DNA from: Ctena decussata
Taxonomy: Eukaryota; Mollusca; Bivalvia; Lucinida; Lucinidae
Length of the DNA stretch: 64,000 nt
Assembly: GCA_963989385.1 (NCBI GenBank)
Contig: OZ022499.1
Location: 76,074,203-76,138,202, forward strand
Reading direction: 5' to 3'
Both the position numbers and the translations under genes were made by a program. This document shows positions 63,001-64,000 of this stretch, piece by piece. The notes under the pieces are model-generated. The model was not told where the DNA came from. It worked only from the letters and a program-made list of their open reading frames with translations, and did not search any database. The number at the start of each line of letters is the position of its first letter. The stretch's first letter is position 1.

Positions 63001-63550
63001 TTATCATTATCTGACAGGAAATGGAGGGAGAGAGACCATCAATTCATCTTTACCATGAAATTCCCCGATTAGGATAAAGATTAATAACGATGCTTGATAC
63101 ATATACTAATATTTTACTTGTTTCTGAACAGTAACTATCTCAGTCAAAGAAAGTCAGACAGCTGCATTATAATAACACATGAGTGTTATAACACCAGAGA
63201 AATGGTCGATAGTATTTAGCTATTGTTATGGTTCCCTACTGTTGTTCTTTTGTCTGTTTGTCCCAGGTCTCCACTTGAAGACCTGACCACTTTGCTTTCT
63301 GTTATGTTGTGTAATAGAAAATAGAAAATAGGTAAAATAGATGGTCATATGTTTCGTGTAACTTGTTCTTGGTGTCCGTTGTTTTGTTGTGTTGGTAGCA
63401 ATTCTTTTGGTTTGGATTGAACCATTACGGGTGCAAAAGGGCGAGGGTTTAGGTCCAGTAAAACTTGTTTAAGCTCCTCTCCCTGTTTATTACTGACCGT
63501 TCCAAGGCGGTACTCTGTTGTGATTCCTTAATGTTACTTGTACTTGTTGT
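60093..63550. other. no recognised gene
   Basis: AT-rich intergenic DNA. The minus-strand ATG frame at 60304-60528 (74 codons) and others at 61533-62103 and 62622-62966 show no domain, signal peptide or splice context. TTG and ATT microsatellite stretches lie near 62792-62820 and 62990-63010. A poly-C/T run lies at 61059-61075. Confidence 0.35.
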
Positions 63551-63781
63551 CCAGGGGTCGTATCTATAAAATGACTTAAGTGGTTGCTATGCTGTTGCTA
63601 AGGCTAAAGTTCTGTAAAGGAGATTCCGTACAACTATGTAAGTAGCTCTGGAAGAACAGTCTGAAAAAAGACTGTTCCTCCAGATCAAATTTCATAGTTG
63701 TAGGTATTCTCCAACATAGAAATTTAGCCTTAGCAGCCGCATAGCAACGACTTAAGTGGCTTTATAAATACGACCCCAGGT
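63551..63781. mobile_element. foldback MITE with GGGGCCGTATTTATAA ends, copy 3
   Basis: CCAGGGGTCGTATCTATAAA, TGACTTAAGTGGTTGCTATG and GACTTAAGTGGCTTTATAAA, TACGACCCCAGG are inverted ends. The apex is GGAAGAACAGTCTGAAAAAA with GACTGTTCCTCC. Both ends carry the same G-to-A/C-to-T type change (GGGTCG / CGACCC), so the termini have changed together. Confidence 0.88.
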
Positions 63782-64000
63782 GCTTGCGTTCACCTGTTAT
63801 GCAATTTGTGTTTTGAGTCGGGGTAGCTGAATGACCACTGTCTGGAAGAGAGCTGTTCATTCGGTTTACCGTGCGTGACTTTCGTGAACTACTGTCAATT
63901 TATGTATATACATTTGAAGATGGGGGAGGGTGGGGTGGTAGGTGGAGGAAAGGGTCTGATTGCATTAGTCCCTATCTTTTCACATTGGCTGCAAAGTCCA

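Overview
This is a eukaryotic window, mostly intergenic and intronic DNA packed with transposable elements. It looks like a mollusc, most likely a heterodont (clam-type) bivalve. That assignment is an inference from three things: a CYP3A/CYP30-like P450, Tx1- and RTE-type LINE retrotransposons, and many short foldback elements of the kind common in clam genomes. No operons, bacterial signals or CRISPR arrays are present.

Layout. 1-17 kb is repeats: two long internally repeated elements bounded by GCTCACCTGAGC-type ends, several foldback (MITE-like) elements, microsatellites, a SINE, RTE debris and two TTAA-flanked MITE families. 17.17-18.71 kb holds the clearest host gene, an intact, intronless microsomal cytochrome P450 of 512 residues. 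19-32 kb is again repeats: a third GCTCACCTGAGC element, an unusual CGAAAAGACG-array element, a 5'-truncated RTE LINE, and foldbacks.

32.4-53.6 kb, minus strand, carries a multi-exon EF-hand gene that I assembled from splice sites and reading phase. It has a candidate first exon (53458-53553), a 22-nt microexon (37502-37523) and three further exons (35869-36015, 33006-33141, 32476-32600), together encoding four calmodulin-type EF-hands. Its last exon was not found. Inside the proposed first intron lie a MYND zinc-finger ORF (40.2-40.9 kb) and a 5.8-kb Tx1/L1-like LINE insertion (41339-47156). The LINE has a 15-bp target-site duplication, a poly(A) tail, an intact 1264-residue ORF2 and a remnant of ORF1. 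About 1.3 kb of its 3' region is an array of imperfect units, each built around a hairpin whose arms show compensatory changes. This is the most unusual structure in the window.

54-64 kb holds a recently duplicated small ORF (54097 and 54481), a TIR-bounded GC-rich element (56.6-58.1 kb), more foldbacks, and stretches where I see nothing recognisable. The genes do not form a pathway. The connecting theme is how mobile elements have shaped the introns and flanks of two host genes.
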